Origin: Typha latifolia
Lineage: Eukaryota; Streptophyta; Magnoliopsida; Poales; Typhaceae
Assembly (NCBI GenBank): GCA_019914945.1
Contig: CM034106.1
Span: 9,486,001-9,550,000 of the forward strand
DNA length: 64,000 bases
Reading direction: 5' to 3'
Within the stretch, counting starts at the first letter, position 1. Each line of letters starts with the position of its first letter. The notes beneath the pieces were generated by a model that saw nothing but the letters and a program-made list of their open reading frames with translations, was not told the DNA's origin and did no database searches. This document shows, piece after piece, positions 9,832-28,234 of this stretch. Position numbers and translations under genes: made by a program.

Positions 9832-11927
9832 TCAAGATGCATGCAACGTTCTTCGCTTGTCTCTCTCCAGAAACCCTTTCAACACAACCATTTTCTTGTA
9901 CTCATCCGAATCCACGTCCCTTTCTATCACTCCATCAACCTTCTTAACCTTATCATTCCGAGCATCTGTCTCCGGCATAAGGAGGAGCGGCGAGAGGTAG
10001 AACCATGCACACATGAAGAGTATAGCGCAAAACTTTCCAGCGAGAAGCATCACAGCTAGTGCCAAGGTTAGCACGGAGAGGCCCATGAAAGGGTTGAGAT
10101 GATCTTTTGATCTGCCATTAGATTCTCTCGAGTTGAGGGGCGCGGTCTTCGGCGAGCCGGGGTGGCTGGTTCGGGTGCGAATGCCGGCTCTTGCCGGGTC
10201 GAGCATCTTGTAAAGGGGAGCAGGCTTGTTGCCGGCAGTGCACTTGGAGGCAGTGGCATGAGATGATGGTGGTGGTGGTGGTGGTGGTGGTCTTGGATGG
10301 TGTTGCTTTTGTAGTTGATTGTGGTGAGGTTTAGTAGAGCAGCCTCCTCCCTTGCTTTTCTCCTGATTCAATTAAAGAAGAAAATAAAATGAGAGATATG
10401 TAAATGTGTAATAGTTATGATATATAAATAATATAATGAAAGGGTAGTTGGTAAGATTCATCAGCGTTATTTTATGTAGCACTAAAGTCTTATCACAATA
10501 ATCAAAAAAAAGTTATGATAAAAATCCTTCTAATATACGTTTAATAGCAAGTACCTGAGCATATATAGTTTGTAATGACGCTACAATGATAGTTGAGCGG
10601 GAAAAATCACACCGAACTTTAGCAGGTACTCTTAATAATTAAGTATTGCGTAAACAATATATATTCCCATATATCATCTAATTATTATATATATGTATGT
10701 ATAAACTTATCTATTCAATCAACACACCGCATTAAATGGATGCAAGGGATGAGTAGACACCAAGCTCAATAGATCATATGTACCCTGATGCGCCACGTAG
10801 GCCTACCGGTTGGCCAATCAATCTTGACCAATCAAATATTCTCCAGCATCTGGTAATGTAGTAAATTCCGGCAATCTCAGCTGCAGCCTGTCCAGTGCCT
10901 AATAAGAACCGGGTCGGCTAAAGCCTAAAAGGACATAATAATGGTCGCTTAGCCACCACTGATTAGACAGTGAGATTTCTCAGCACGGACGTTGTGGGAC
11001 CCGCAGAAGCTTCCAAGGTAACTGACCTATTTCGTATATTTTTTTCAAATATATTTTGTAAATTAAGTCTATTTCTCTAACTAATATGAATTTATAAACT
11101 ATTTGAAGGAATAGGTTCAGGGGACCAAAGCGAATCGAATTTTAAATATGCGGTTCATTAGCCGCAAACTAATAGAAACCTATTTTTCTGAATATTTTAA
11201 AGTAAAAAATATAAACATCATTTGTGAGAGAGTAAATATTTATGGAGCAAGAGAAAATTTATTGAACAAATTCTTATAGAGAGGTTTACTAATGACTGGA
11301 GAACTCGGATGAAGGCAGGATAGATTTATCATCTTATGGCATCCATCTTCGCACTATTTGTGGTTTTATTCCAGGCTTCCAGCATAAGCTGCTATCGAGG
11401 GTGTTTCTGGGATAAGTGGAGGATTGCTCCCCTCGCCCAGTTCGCTCTTAAATCGCGGTAACTAACTTCTCACGTGAACCTCGCCTATTCAAATCGTGGC
11501 CGCGCTATCTAAAGCTACTATAAAAATTAAAAAAAAAAAAAAAATTCACGAGTGCCGAATTCTATCCTAATTTTCTAAAGTCGATAGAATAAGAATATAT
11601 AAATTAAATAACTATTTCAAAACTTACCTTGCGAAACTTCTCGAACAAGCTATTCCGCTTCATCGATCTCTTCTTCTTGTTCTCCAACTTATCGCCCCCA
11701 TGCTTCTCCACGCACGGCATCGTCGCGTCCCCGGAGATCTCCACCGGCACCGTCCTCTTCTTCCGCCGAAACCTCGACCACGACAACCACGCCGATCCCC
11801 TACGTAACGGCCGCCCGTTCCGTCCCGCCTCGCCCGAATCCGACACGTGCGATCCGCCGAAGCACGAGAAGAGACCCGAGACGCTGTGACGGGATCCGGA
11901 GACGGGGTTCTCCTCGTCGGAAGCCAT
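9832..11927 (-). CDS. Small membrane protein, tandem copy B (At5g23160-like?)
   Basis: Two coding exons on the minus strand: 11927-11628 (100 codons, donor AAG then GTAAGT) and 10362-9832 (acceptor AATCAG), phase 0, 276 aa. The N-terminal exon contains FSCFGGSHVSDSGE, then a basic WLSWSRFRRKKR segment. Exon 2 has an eight-proline run (residues about 125-132), a KPAPLYKMLDPAR segment and a hydrophobic region at about residues 194-228 (GLSVLTLALAVMLLAGKF onward). It ends with the tail VDSDEYKKMVVLKGFLERDK. The tail, hydrophobic region and SWSRFRRKK block are shared with copy A, 3 kb away on the same strand, so this is a tandem duplication. Copy B keeps the tail DSDEYKK where copy A has NSEHKK. 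Function unknown; single-pass or hairpin membrane topology is inferred. Confidence 0.8.
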
Positions 11928-14900
11928 GAAAATCGAAGGCGAAGCAAGCTCAGTGGAGTGGATAAGAACAGAGAAGATGACTCATCTCGATATCGATTTC
12001 TAGAGCAAAGAATTAATTGGGATAGCGCAGATGAAGAAGGGTTTGTTAGTTGTCATGGAGATGGGATTAATTATAGAGAGAGAAGAGAGAGTTGTTGGAG
12101 GAGAGACGACGACTTGTAACTAAAAGGTGAGCGAGTGGGTCAAAACAACTGCTGAGACTTATAAATATGGATAGAAGGAGGGGCGAAAATGGAAAATATG
12201 ATTCCTTGTCGGACACGGTTTTCCCTAGTACGAGTACAAATATGTTAACCATGCTATATACTGTTTATGTACACCATGAGTGTCTTAAAAGCATTTGCAT
12301 CACTTAGAAGTTGAATAATTTGCTTGTTGACCAAAGTTAAATATACTTTTAGAGAGAGAAAATGTAATATTTGGCTGCTATTAATGATTTTTTCTTTTTA
12401 TATGCACTAAAAGAAAAAACCCTAAATATTTACTGAGAAATTGAATTTATAATTTCTGTTATGAACTAATAAGATCTTATAGATTCAATCTAAAAGAAAA
12501 CAAGATTGTTATGTAATTAGCACTTTTAATTTGCTATATAAACATAAAGACCCTAGATCCCAATATAGCGATTTTATTTACTCTTACTCCAATCCTTCGC
12601 AAGAATTTTGAAGAATTTTTTTCTCTCCTTTCTCGACCAAATCTCTAATCTCCTGTCGGCGTTCATGGGCAACACTAGAATTTTAGAAGGTTAGAGAACA
12701 TGTGCATGACAAGATGTCAAATACTCAGAAGCCTAATTTTTAGCTCTATTTAAACAATCATTAAAAGGCATTAGTGGTCCATTCTTGCCAACTTGCTAGC
12801 TTCTCAATGAGCAAAAGTCATGACTTAAGAAGAAGGGCATTAATTCAATACTCAATAGTCATAAGATTCACCAAGACAAAGAGATCGAGAGTAATAAGAG
12901 AACATATGGACTACTTTATAGTCTACATAGTTGAAATTGCGATAGAAGCTTTCTCTCTACTCTTCTTGCATGTTGAGGACGCTGGATTCAAATTTGACCC
13001 ATTCCAAGCCTAATCTTGTTCTTGGTCTTATTTTGATAGGATAATTGCATCTAGATCCTCATACATAGACATATCATTTAGTTAATCGTAAGATTTTTTT
13101 TAATTAAAAATATTGTATGATTGTCAAACGCTCAATTTTTTTTATTATTTTACAGGAACTAAAAAAAATAATTAAAGGTATAATAATCATTTAATATTTT
13201 CTGTTAAATTAAATAGTTGATGTCATAAAAATAAAATAAAAGGACTTATGCGAAAATGAGCTATTGTTCAGGCGTCCAGATGTAATTAATCTTATTTTAA
13301 CATCATAAGTAGAATTTTTTAGAATTTTTTATTCCAAACAAGTATTATTCTGCACGTAAAACTTGAAAACTTCTCACGTAGGATAGCACGGCGTTGACTT
13401 TGACTTTGAATGTGTACATATGCTATTATTTTACTAGAGAGATTGTTGCATCTTCTCCTATCTATGATAGCCAATTAAAATACGATGGAATATTTAATTG
13501 AATTTAATTTATACAGTTGGTATGCACATTTCTACGTATCTTAGTCGTCCCTATATTTTATACACTCTAGGAGGCAACTTATATAAATACCAAGCTAATT
13601 CAATGTATATGTTTATTTCTACTTAATATCGGGATTTGTATGATAAATTTTAGGGGAATTTATCTAACACTTCCTTATTCAAGGATTTTGCTTTTAATGC
13701 CTAAGAAATTCATAACATTAGTTTTCTTACGATTAATTATTGTATAGATATCTATTGGAATTTAAAAAATCTAAGTAATTTTAATATATTAAAATCAAAT
13801 AGTAAATGTCAATATGGTAGTATGTGAATAATAACTAAGACAAAATATATATGGTGTTTTTGATAAATATCTCTAAATTTTATTTAAACTTCATTATCAT
13901 CATAGAATTATGCTGTCTTTTTTTCGAATTAAATAGATTTAACGAGTGGGTTAGTTAGCTTGGAGTCCCGAAGAAATCAAACATGCTGTCATTAAATCTA
14001 TATTGAATTATATATAATTCTCAACATGTAGCAACTTGGGCTAATTCTTTGCTTCCATATTTATTATCTTACGTTATCAACTATTACCACCAGCGCTATC
14101 AACAATTAATAATACTATTTTACTCACAAAAATCTTTGCTCATTATAAAACATTTCCTATTTCTTTTTTATCATTGTAAGCATCACTGGTTACGTAAATT
14201 GTCAACAGAAATAATTCTTTGATCATCCACATGCTTGATATTGAGTAAATTAGTCGAGTAGGATTCTATCCTTTACTTTGTTGCTAGTTTTGGAGACACG
14301 TACTTGCCAGTGCTATTGGTGGTGTTTTTCTTTTTATTTTCTATTTTATATTTAAAATAAGTTATATGTAGGGGAGCTTTTCTATCTCTAATGCTATAAT
14401 AATGCTTTAAGAAAATATATTTAAAACAATAATTTATTAAATAATATTTAAATAGTATAGAAAATGGAATTAAAATTCTGAGGTAGAGTAGTATAAAATA
14501 ATTTATTAATAATTTCACTAGAGAAATTGATGCAAATGCTTTCCTTATATTTTATATGCAAAGCTAAATGCCTCATACCACAATATAAAACAGGGTATTA
14601 TACTAATATTCTTGGTCCTCCTTTATTGCAACCCTTTTCTATCATCCTTGAAGACGTTAGTGAATATTATGGGAGTTAGAACCTAGTGGTGTTTGAGTTA
14701 AACAAATGGTGTTAATATTCAAATCCACACTCATTCAATATGAATGTCTTTAGTCATCTTAGCACAATTTCATTCATAAAACATAATTTATTTATATTCC
14801 TAAACTTTAATTTAACATTTTCAATGGTATATATGTCCTATCATTTTAATATTTTAATTCAGGAACAATTTATGTATTTAATTTTTTTTAAATAACCCTC

Positions 14901-15384
14901 TACATTTTCATCATTTTCTTTTAATTGTTTTAACACCCTTCTTTAAGAATATTTTAATAATTTAATTAGTAGAGTTATATAAACTATAGATTATAGCAAT
15001 TAATTAAAATAACATCAAAATATTAGATACAAACTATAAGGACATTTTTATCAATTATTGCGGCTTGTAAGTCTGTACGAGAGTGGACTTATAATAAGTT
15101 CTCAAACAAAAATCTAAAGACGTTGTTGTTATATTTTATACGATATGAAAAAGAAAAAATATTAATTTTGAAAAAAAAATTGAGGATGTTAGAACTAAAA
15201 TATTATTAATAATTTGGAAAAGACAAGTTTAAATTATTTTGCCGGTAAATTTATATTTGAATTAAGTTAAATTTAGTTTTAATTTTCTTCTCCTAAACTA
15301 CCGTTTCGTTACTGGACACTTCGGATTCGGAGACTACGAAGTGGGGTTAGTCGATCGCGGCGCGAAGAAGAGGAGGCGGTGGAG
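11928..15384. other. AT-rich intergenic stretch
   Basis: No gene or named repeat recognised. The first 250 bases must hold the promoter and leader of copy B; a TATA-like ATATTTATAA lies on the minus strand near 12158-12167. The region from 13000 to 15300 is strongly AT-rich with many homopolymer runs and short ORFs that look random. Confidence 0.5.
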
Positions 15385-18300
15385 ATGGAGAGGGAGAAAT
15401 CTCCAATGGTGAGGAACGCGGAGAAGCTTGTGGTGGAGATGATGGCACGGCGCGACGCCTCCCACGATGCCTCTCACGCCTTTCGGGTCCACGACCTCGC
15501 GCTCTCCCTCGCCAAAGAAGAGTGCTCGGACCTCGATCCCTCTTCAAACGGCGATTTGGAGATAGTAAGTATCTTTATCTATTCGTTCTCTTCTATTTTG
15601 ATCTATTTGAACGCCAACTCGTATTGGGTTGTAGCCCAAATCAAACCCTTGTACTAAGAATTAGGCCCCTTTGGGAAGGTCATTTGTACTTGTTTTGCTT
15701 CCTAAGTTTGCAATATAGTATTTAAGAAGTAGGATTCTTTTTTATGGTTATGAATTGCCATTTCATCTGAAGGTCTAAAGATTTGATCTTGAATGTGTTC
15801 TCTAGGTGGAGTTGGCTGCTCTACTTCATGACATTGGTAATTATGTTTACTGCTTGCCTTGTCTGGATGTTCTTGGTGTTGACATTTATTCATCTCTTTT
15901 GTTTGGCTTCTTGCAGGTGATTACAAATATACCAAGTGCGTAGCATTACAAGTTATTCTCTTACCGCGTGATGTTAAATGCTTTTTATTTATTTTACTTC
16001 TGTTCTTCTAATATTTTCGAACACTAAATTGGATAGCTGAATGTGTTCTCTGCTGTTTATCGTGATTATCTGTTTGTGCTTTTGCGGATCTTTTATCTAT
16101 TTAGCTTCATTTTATGACTTCCTATTTGAAATTTTTTCTCCTTTATTAAAGCAATTTCATGATAAATAGGGATTGTGTTGAGGATACATCTATTGTTGAG
16201 AAGTTTCTTATGGAGCAGGGGTTAGAAGAGAGCAAAATAGAGAAGATACTGGCAATTATTGAAAAAATGGGTATTTTTCTTTTCTTTTACTTTGTCTTCT
16301 GTTGCTCTTTTAGCTCGAGCTTTCAAGTTCTTTTTTTAATCTACCAATAACTCAATTTGGCTCTGCTTTTATGAAAACTGTTAACTGACTAATCTGGTTA
16401 GGAAAAAGTCATAAAATTGATCAACAACAACAGAATAAATGAAGGGATGACATTATAATTACCCTTGAATGCTCATAAACCAGGCATTTAAGTGATTGTT
16501 GCCTAAGCCTTCTGGCATCATAGATGCATAGTTGGTATGACCACATGGCTTTAAGAGTTGATTAAACTCACAAATAGGAGTTACTATGTTTGAGCTCAAG
16601 GATATGAACTTCCAATTTATATGTAAATCAGTTTGTTGCAAATTCAAAATGCCAATTATTTTATGGGTATCATTAGATTTACATAACCTCGGTTCTTCAG
16701 TCTAGGTGATCTCTTGGTCTTACCTTAAGGTGTTAAAAGAGTAGGTGGTTCACACCACCTTAGAGCAATGAGTTGCTGTCTATTTTACAAGCCTCACCTT
16801 TATTGTTTTAACATCTCAACTTAGAAGCATAGAGGGACTCTTTAAAAGCAAAGAAGCAGATGAAAATTTAATCATGTAATATTTGTGTCCTTCCATATAT
16901 CAAAATATATCAAAGCATGTCCTTATAGATATATATATATATATATATGTGGATTTGTGCATATCATGTCTTAGTGATGATGGGCCAAGGCATTATTTAG
17001 TGTCAATAAATTTTCCGGAAAATACATTCTAAAGAATGTTTGTCAGTTGTGATGTCTAATATTGTTAATTTATTTCCAGGGTTTAGTAAAGAAGTTTCAC
17101 AGAGACCAGTAAGTGATTCCTTCCTTGAATTCAGGATTGTACAAGATGCTGACCGTCTTGATGCAATTGGTGCTATTGGTAAATTCTGTTTAGTTGTTCA
17201 AAAAGTTTTATCTATTTTTTTATGGTCTTGTACTTGAGTCATCATCTATATTCGTGTTAGTTTGCATTTTGTAGCCTCTGCGGTGCAATTCTGTTGACTT
17301 TACTTTCTCTGATTCTGTACTTGGTATAAGCAAGTGCTTTAATTTATTTCCAACAATAATCGAGTGATTCTTTCCTTCTTTTATATTTTCCCTGAGTGAT
17401 GGGGCAGTGGGGTGGTGGAATCCTTTCCTTTATAGTTAGAAATGTGAAAAAAAGGAAAGGTCCTCCCATCTTTGACATACTCTTGTTTGACTACCGTTCC
17501 AACTTATATTTCTTCCTGTTGCTTTCAAATTCTCAGGGTCCCAGTTGGTACACACACTCTTTGTCTCTATACCCTCTTAATCCCCATTAGAAAACATTGC
17601 TAATTTAGCTGGCCTTTCTTTACAATCCCTTTATTATCTTCTGCTGCAACAGTTTGAACAATTGGAAAAGGAAACCGCTGCACAGCAACTCAAATAATGC
17701 GTGCTATTTTGCATATATAATTGATGCTCCCATTCTTGTATTACTGTTCTTCAGGAATTGCGAGGTGCTTTACTTATGGTGGAAGCAAAAGTCAGGTACT
17801 GCATGATCCTGAAATATTACCACGGCAGGATTTATCAAAAGAGGATTATATGAATAAAGATGGGAAACAGACGACAATAAATCATTTCCATGAGAAGCTC
17901 TTGAAACTGAAGGATTTGATGAAGACAAAGGTAATGATACAACCAATTTATTGGAGTTCCCATAAATGTTGTAGGAGCATTTTATATTTTCTGGCATCAT
18001 AATAACAAATTTAAATGAACAATCTCAACCATCTTCTACATTTCATGTGCACTTACCTATACATAATGGAGAATTGTCGCAGTTGACTTGATCTATCTAC
18101 TAAAATATTTTTATAATGGAGGTGCTTGGAAAATATTTGGTTAAATCATTCCCTCAATTTAATGTACAGTTAATACAAATGGATCCACATGCATCATATA
18201 CACTTGGACAGTCGTGCACACTTATTGTGGAAAGCTTAGTAAGAGACTTTGTCTCTATGAAAGAACAGAAGCTAATATTATCCTATAATGCATAAATTCA

Positions 18301-19207
18301 TTTTTTTTTGGTCTCAGCCAGTCCATAGTTTTATAAGGACTTCTGAACACAATTGTGACATGCAATAGTTGGCTGACGACTATTTTCTGCTTCCATTTAC
18401 AAACACACCGCAACTACACTAAGTAATTTGATGATGTAGTTCAATGAAATTACTTAGCTCCAAGGATTCCCTTGCCATCGGCCATGCCATGCCGGCTGCT
18501 AATCGACACAGCACATACCGTAGCACATGTCGTGTTGACACACCATGCCAATGCAAAACTTGCCAAGAAAAGAGGACGAGAGATATTGGGAGAGAGGGGG
18601 CTTATCTCTATTGAGAGTCCCTGCCTCTTCGAATGGAGAAGATGACTCCTCGCGCATGCCATAGATAGGAGAACACATCTCCTTGATTGATTGGAGAAGA
18701 CGACTGAGCGTATCGTCTTAATTGGTGATCCGCAACTTATAAGAGGATTTGCCTAATCTAACTTAAAGAAGTTATATCTATTTAGGTCTTAATAATTATA
18801 ATGATCTGCTTGGAAGAATTGTCTTCTTAGGCGATTATTAGGGCAATTTGATGTCCTAACCTTCTCTGATTGCAACGGGAGAATTGAGGGACCTCCTACA
18901 GCCGTAGAACACTGTTAGAAGGTATTCACAGCTTACCTTGGTTTTTTGGGGGTGTTGTCCACCTCCCATGCCACGTGCCGATGTAGCATCAGCATGGTAT
19001 GTGCCAACTATCATGGCCATACTTCTTTAGCTCAATCTTTTCTTTATTCTTTTACTTATTGTCATTTTTTTTTTTTGAATTAATCTTACTGACTTCTATA
19101 TTTCATTGGGAAAATCTTAGGCTGGTAAAAGGAGAGCAGAGAAGAGGCACAAGTTCATGCAAGATTTCTTAGCAGAGTTCTGTGAAGAATGGAGTGGCCG
19201 GGCTTGA
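15385..19207 (+). CDS. HD-domain metal-dependent phosphohydrolase
   Basis: Seven exons: 15385-15564, 15806-15836, 15917-15935, 16170-16270, 17080-17178, 17755-17930 and 19121-19207. They join in one frame for 230 aa with GT-AG introns throughout. HD-superfamily residues are visible: His31 in ASHAFRVHD, His68-Asp69 in [14 protein letters not shown], and Asp135 in [13 protein letters not shown]. The last block, followed by [12 protein letters not shown], is typical of the bacterial YpgQ/YedJ branch rather than the plant HDDC2-like nucleotidases. That branch is expected to bind a divalent metal and hydrolyse a nucleotide or phosphoester; the substrate here cannot be read from sequence. The ATG at 15385 is chosen as the first ATG in the open frame. 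A 19-base exon (15917-15935) is unusually small. No targeting peptide is obvious, so a cytosolic location is inferred. Confidence 0.92.
16927..16948. repeat. AT dinucleotide microsatellite
   Basis: A short uninterrupted AT run inside intron 4 of the HD-domain gene. Confidence 0.85.
17931..19120 (+). other. Last intron of the HD-domain gene
   Basis: A 1.2-kb intron with no exon signal. The segment 18450-18960 is richer in GC than the rest, with repeated CATGCCATG-type words. It may be a transposon remnant, but I found no termini. Confidence 0.4.
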
Positions 19208-25036
<5,829 letters not shown>

Positions 25037-25890
25037 GTAACTTGGCTTCATATCACGTTTGATGACCATTCACATTGGCGAAAGGTTAATTCATACAGTA
25101 AGAACATTATAGCAAGCAAGGATCTCAATTTGAAGATTTCTAGCCTACTTATTAATATGAAGAATAAAATTAAGAGTTGAAGTTTTGCTTATTCCTTTAC
25201 AAGCCCTGCTTTTCCCAACCTATATAATATTTTGATCGTAGGAGTTAATCTTGGATGTGTGAACCATATTAAAGTTGAAGTCTAATTTCATGACAATCTA
25301 GTGGAAAAGGAAGAACACTTCTTGGAACTAAAAGATTGAACATTCTTCTGGCCAACATATGTGGATCAAATGACTATCTCACAGTAAGACACCCAACTCC
25401 TTTGATGGGTTTTATATTTCTATGGTGTTCGAACATAAAAGCTCAAATAAGTTTAAGTTTTAGAGTGGTTGATTGTTAGGAAAGAGTCCCAAATTAATAT
25501 ATATATTAATTTATTTATCTTTGTGTAAATAGAATGAATTAATTACAATAAAAAAGTAAGCAAGTAAGTCATACTCAAAGACAATCAATTTTCATAAAAT
25601 ACCATTTAAATTTTATAAAGTTTAGTCAAAGTTAGAGATGATCACAAACTTCAAATAACTTTTTTGAATTACAAAATTAGAAATAGCATCCCATTAAATT
25701 AAAAACACATAAGTATATTTAAAATTATTTATGTCGTTAAATTAGATAATGTCAGGTGAAGTCAAACGGAGGAAAAGAGATCGGATTAGGTAGATTTTGA
25801 CTAATTATAAATCTCCTAAATATTAGGTCCAAAAAAGCAGGGTGTGAATTATAATAAACATAAATTATAAGGTGTTTATTTAATATAAAT
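25037..25890. other. Intergenic region between carboxypeptidase and DIM1 genes
   Basis: No gene. A segment at about 25426-25493 (TGTTCGAACATAAAA, then AAGTTTTAGAG) weakly resembles the TRIM terminal repeat seen at 38943, but it is too diverged to claim. Confidence 0.4.
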
Positions 25891-26004
25891 CTCTCCTTAT
25901 TCTAGAATCCACTATTCTACAAAAAAAGAAAAGAAAAGAATACACTATTTACTTTATCCTCCACAGTCTACAGGAGTCCAGAGTATTATTCCTCTATTTG
26001 CCAC

Positions 26005-26009
<5 letters not shown>

Positions 26010-26038
<29 letters not shown>
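26010..26038. repeat. GA dinucleotide tract, copy 1 leader
   Basis: A GA run lies just upstream of the first DIM1 exon copy. It is matched by a shorter GA run at 28344-28363 before the second copy. Confidence 0.9.
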
Positions 26039-26040
<2 letters not shown>

Positions 26041-26063
26041 GGTTGTCGGCGAAGTGATCGAGG

Positions 26064-26183
26064 ATGTCGTACCTTCTTCCTCATCTCCACTCGGGATGGG
26101 CGGTGGACCAGGCGATCCTGGCGGAGGAGGAGCGCCTCGTCGTCATCCGATTCGGCCACGACTGGGACGAGACTTGTATGCAG
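26064..26183 (+). other. YLS8: Extra, intact copy of DIM1 first coding exon
   Basis: 120 bases encoding the first 40 residues of DIM1, from MSYLLPHLHSGW to HDWDETCMQ, followed by CAG then GTCC at the donor. It is identical to the exon at 28392-28511 except for one synonymous change, a serine codon TCG against TCA. Start codon, reading frame and donor are all intact, and both exons end in phase 0. Splicing from here to the acceptor at 30265 would therefore encode exactly the same 142-aa protein. It is either an alternative first exon with its own promoter or an unused relic. Confidence 0.85.
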
Positions 26184-26799
26184 GTCCAAACCCTCGACCT
26201 CTCCCCTTCTCTCGCTTGATTCAATTCGTCGATTTGTTACTTTGATCTCTCTTTCTTTTCTTTTCTTTTCTTTTCCAATTGCGAGGGTTCTTTCCGATTA
26301 GGGTTTCTTCTCTTCGTGTCTAGATTGATTAAAGGATTATTTGGTACTTGCGGCTTTATGCGAATTTAAGTTTCTTGATGCCTTATTTTCAGTAGAATCT
26401 TTAGTTTGTTCATGAAAAGGAGGGAAGAAAAAAGGATATGCAAGATGGGCACACCCATTTTATAAGCATACTTTTAGACGATTTCTTTCATTTGCTTGTT
26501 TGGTTTGTGAATCATCCGATTTGAGTATGTTGGAGGAAAGGTATGTCATATATTCCATTGTGATGAAAGCTATGAAGGATTCTAAAAAATATATACAAAG
26601 TTTGCTTCTCTTTTTTTAATATGCGTGCTTTGCATTTCCCGTCTATTTTAAGGACGAAGGTGAAACCCAGGAAAGATGATGGACGGTAAAATTCTCACCA
26701 ACCTTGTAATTAGTTGCTAGGTTTATTACGGGATGATATTTAGCGCAATTTGGGGCTTTCGTTCAAACCTAGAAGACATTTGCACTTAAGTTGAACCGA

Positions 26800-28190
26800 A
26801 AGTTCACTTAGATAAACACTTCATAAAAAATTGAAGGACTTCTGCAATTAGGACCTTGTATTTATGCAATATTATTGGACGCAAGTTTTACATATCTATA
26901 GGGCCTTAAATGGAAACATTACCAGAATTAAGAAATATGCATTAAGCAACCAAATGAAATTACACCTATCCGTAGGGTGTTGGATAAAAGTTCACCGAAT
27001 ACTAATGATATTTATAGCTAGCACCCTGTATTTTAAATTATTTTCATCAAATATGCAATATTATTCGAGTCGAAAATTCGCATAAATATAGGGTTTTAAT
27101 TTAAAACTTTACCAAAAATTTAAGGAACTTACACGTAGCGCCCTGTAATATGCGATATTGTTCAATGAAAAAATACCCTTATCAGTAGGGTGTTAAATGA
27201 AAACCTTACATATAGGTCCCTAAATTTATGCGGTATTATTCGATCAAAATTCACATAAACGTAGGGTGTTGAATATAAAACTGTTTAAACTATAGTTATT
27301 TACATCTAGAACCCTGAATTTATGTAATATTATCTGTAGTTAAAATTCACAAATATTGGGTGTTAAGTGAAAATTTCACCGAATCTGTAGGCATTTATAT
27401 TTGGGACCTTGTATTTCTTTAATATCATTTGAACCAAAAATTGACGTAGATATGGGGTGTTAAGTCGAAATTTTCATCAATTTCGGAGGCATTTACATTT
27501 AGCACCCTGAATTTTTTAATATCCATTGAGGAAAAAATACACATATATGGGGTGTTAAATGAAAATATCACCAGATATGTAGACATTTACACTTAGCATC
27601 CAGTATTTCTACAATATTATTAACTTACATCTAGCTCCCTATATTTATGCAGTATCATTTGATCAAAATTTATATAAACATAGGGTGTTAATGCAAACAT
27701 TTACATTTAGAAACCTGTATTTATGTAATATTATCTGTAGTTGAAATTCACATAAGTATTGGGTGTTAAGTGAATATTTCACCGAATTTGTAGGCATTTA
27801 TATTTAGGACCTTGTATTTCTTTAATATCATTTGAACCATTGTGGAGGCATTTACATTTAGCACCCTGTATTTTTTTTATATCCCTTGAAGCAAAAATTC
27901 ACATATATGGGGTATTAAATGAAAACTTCACCAGATCCGTAGACATTTACATTTAGCGCCCGGTATTTCTACAATATTATTAACCGAAGATTCAAATAGA
28001 AATACGGTGTTAAATAAAAACTTCACCAAACCTATAGACATTTGCAGTTAGCACCTGTATTTCTGCAATATTATGTGGATAAAACTTCACATTTAACACT
28101 TGAAAAAATTTAGTAACTTACAGAAATTTGCATTTAGCTCCCCATATTCAAAGCAAAAATAACTTATCCATAGGGTGTTAATTAAAAACT
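26800..28190. repeat. Diverged tandem array with higher-order structure
   Basis: At least a dozen imperfect units of roughly 80-110 bp alternate two landmark words: TAGGGTGTTAAATGAAAA (variants GGGGTGTTAA, TTGGGTGTTAAG) and TTTAGCACCCTGTATTT followed by an AATATTATT-like block. A longer period is visible: TATCTGTAGTT recurs at 27331 and 27732 (401 bp), and ACATATATGG recurs at 27541 and 27901 (360 bp, a partial unit being lost in the second). The 27230-27600 block is thus duplicated as a multi-unit block. The array lies between the two DIM1 first exons. The words CACCCTGTA and TAGGGTG are near-complementary, so each unit could form a hairpin. Confidence 0.85.
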
Positions 28191-28234
28191 TGATAAAAAA
28201 ACTAAAGAAATTTAAGGTGCTTTTTTTTAATATA

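Larger units (their letters stand above)
25895..26775 (+). repeat. Duplicated segment, copy 1: DIM1 promoter, exon 1 and start of intron
   Basis: This segment matches 28235-29175 in order and orientation. Shared landmarks are TATTCTAGAATCCACTATTC, TTTGCCACATAACG followed by a GA run, the 120-base coding exon, a TTTCTTTTCTTTTCTTTT tract, GGATTATTTGGTACTTG, TTTATGCGAATTTAAG, and CAACCTTGTAATTAGTTGC. The exon differs at one base and the intron more. The copies are direct repeats about 2.33 kb apart. Confidence 0.9.

Noticed and set aside
18450..18662. 70-codon minus-strand ORF in the last intron of the HD gene
   Set aside because: No homology and no splice or start support; it falls in a somewhat GC-rich intron segment.
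26800..28190. CRISPR-like spaced repeats
   Set aside because: The units are diverged, long and continuous, without identical short repeats and unique spacers, and the genome is a plant's. It is a tandem array.
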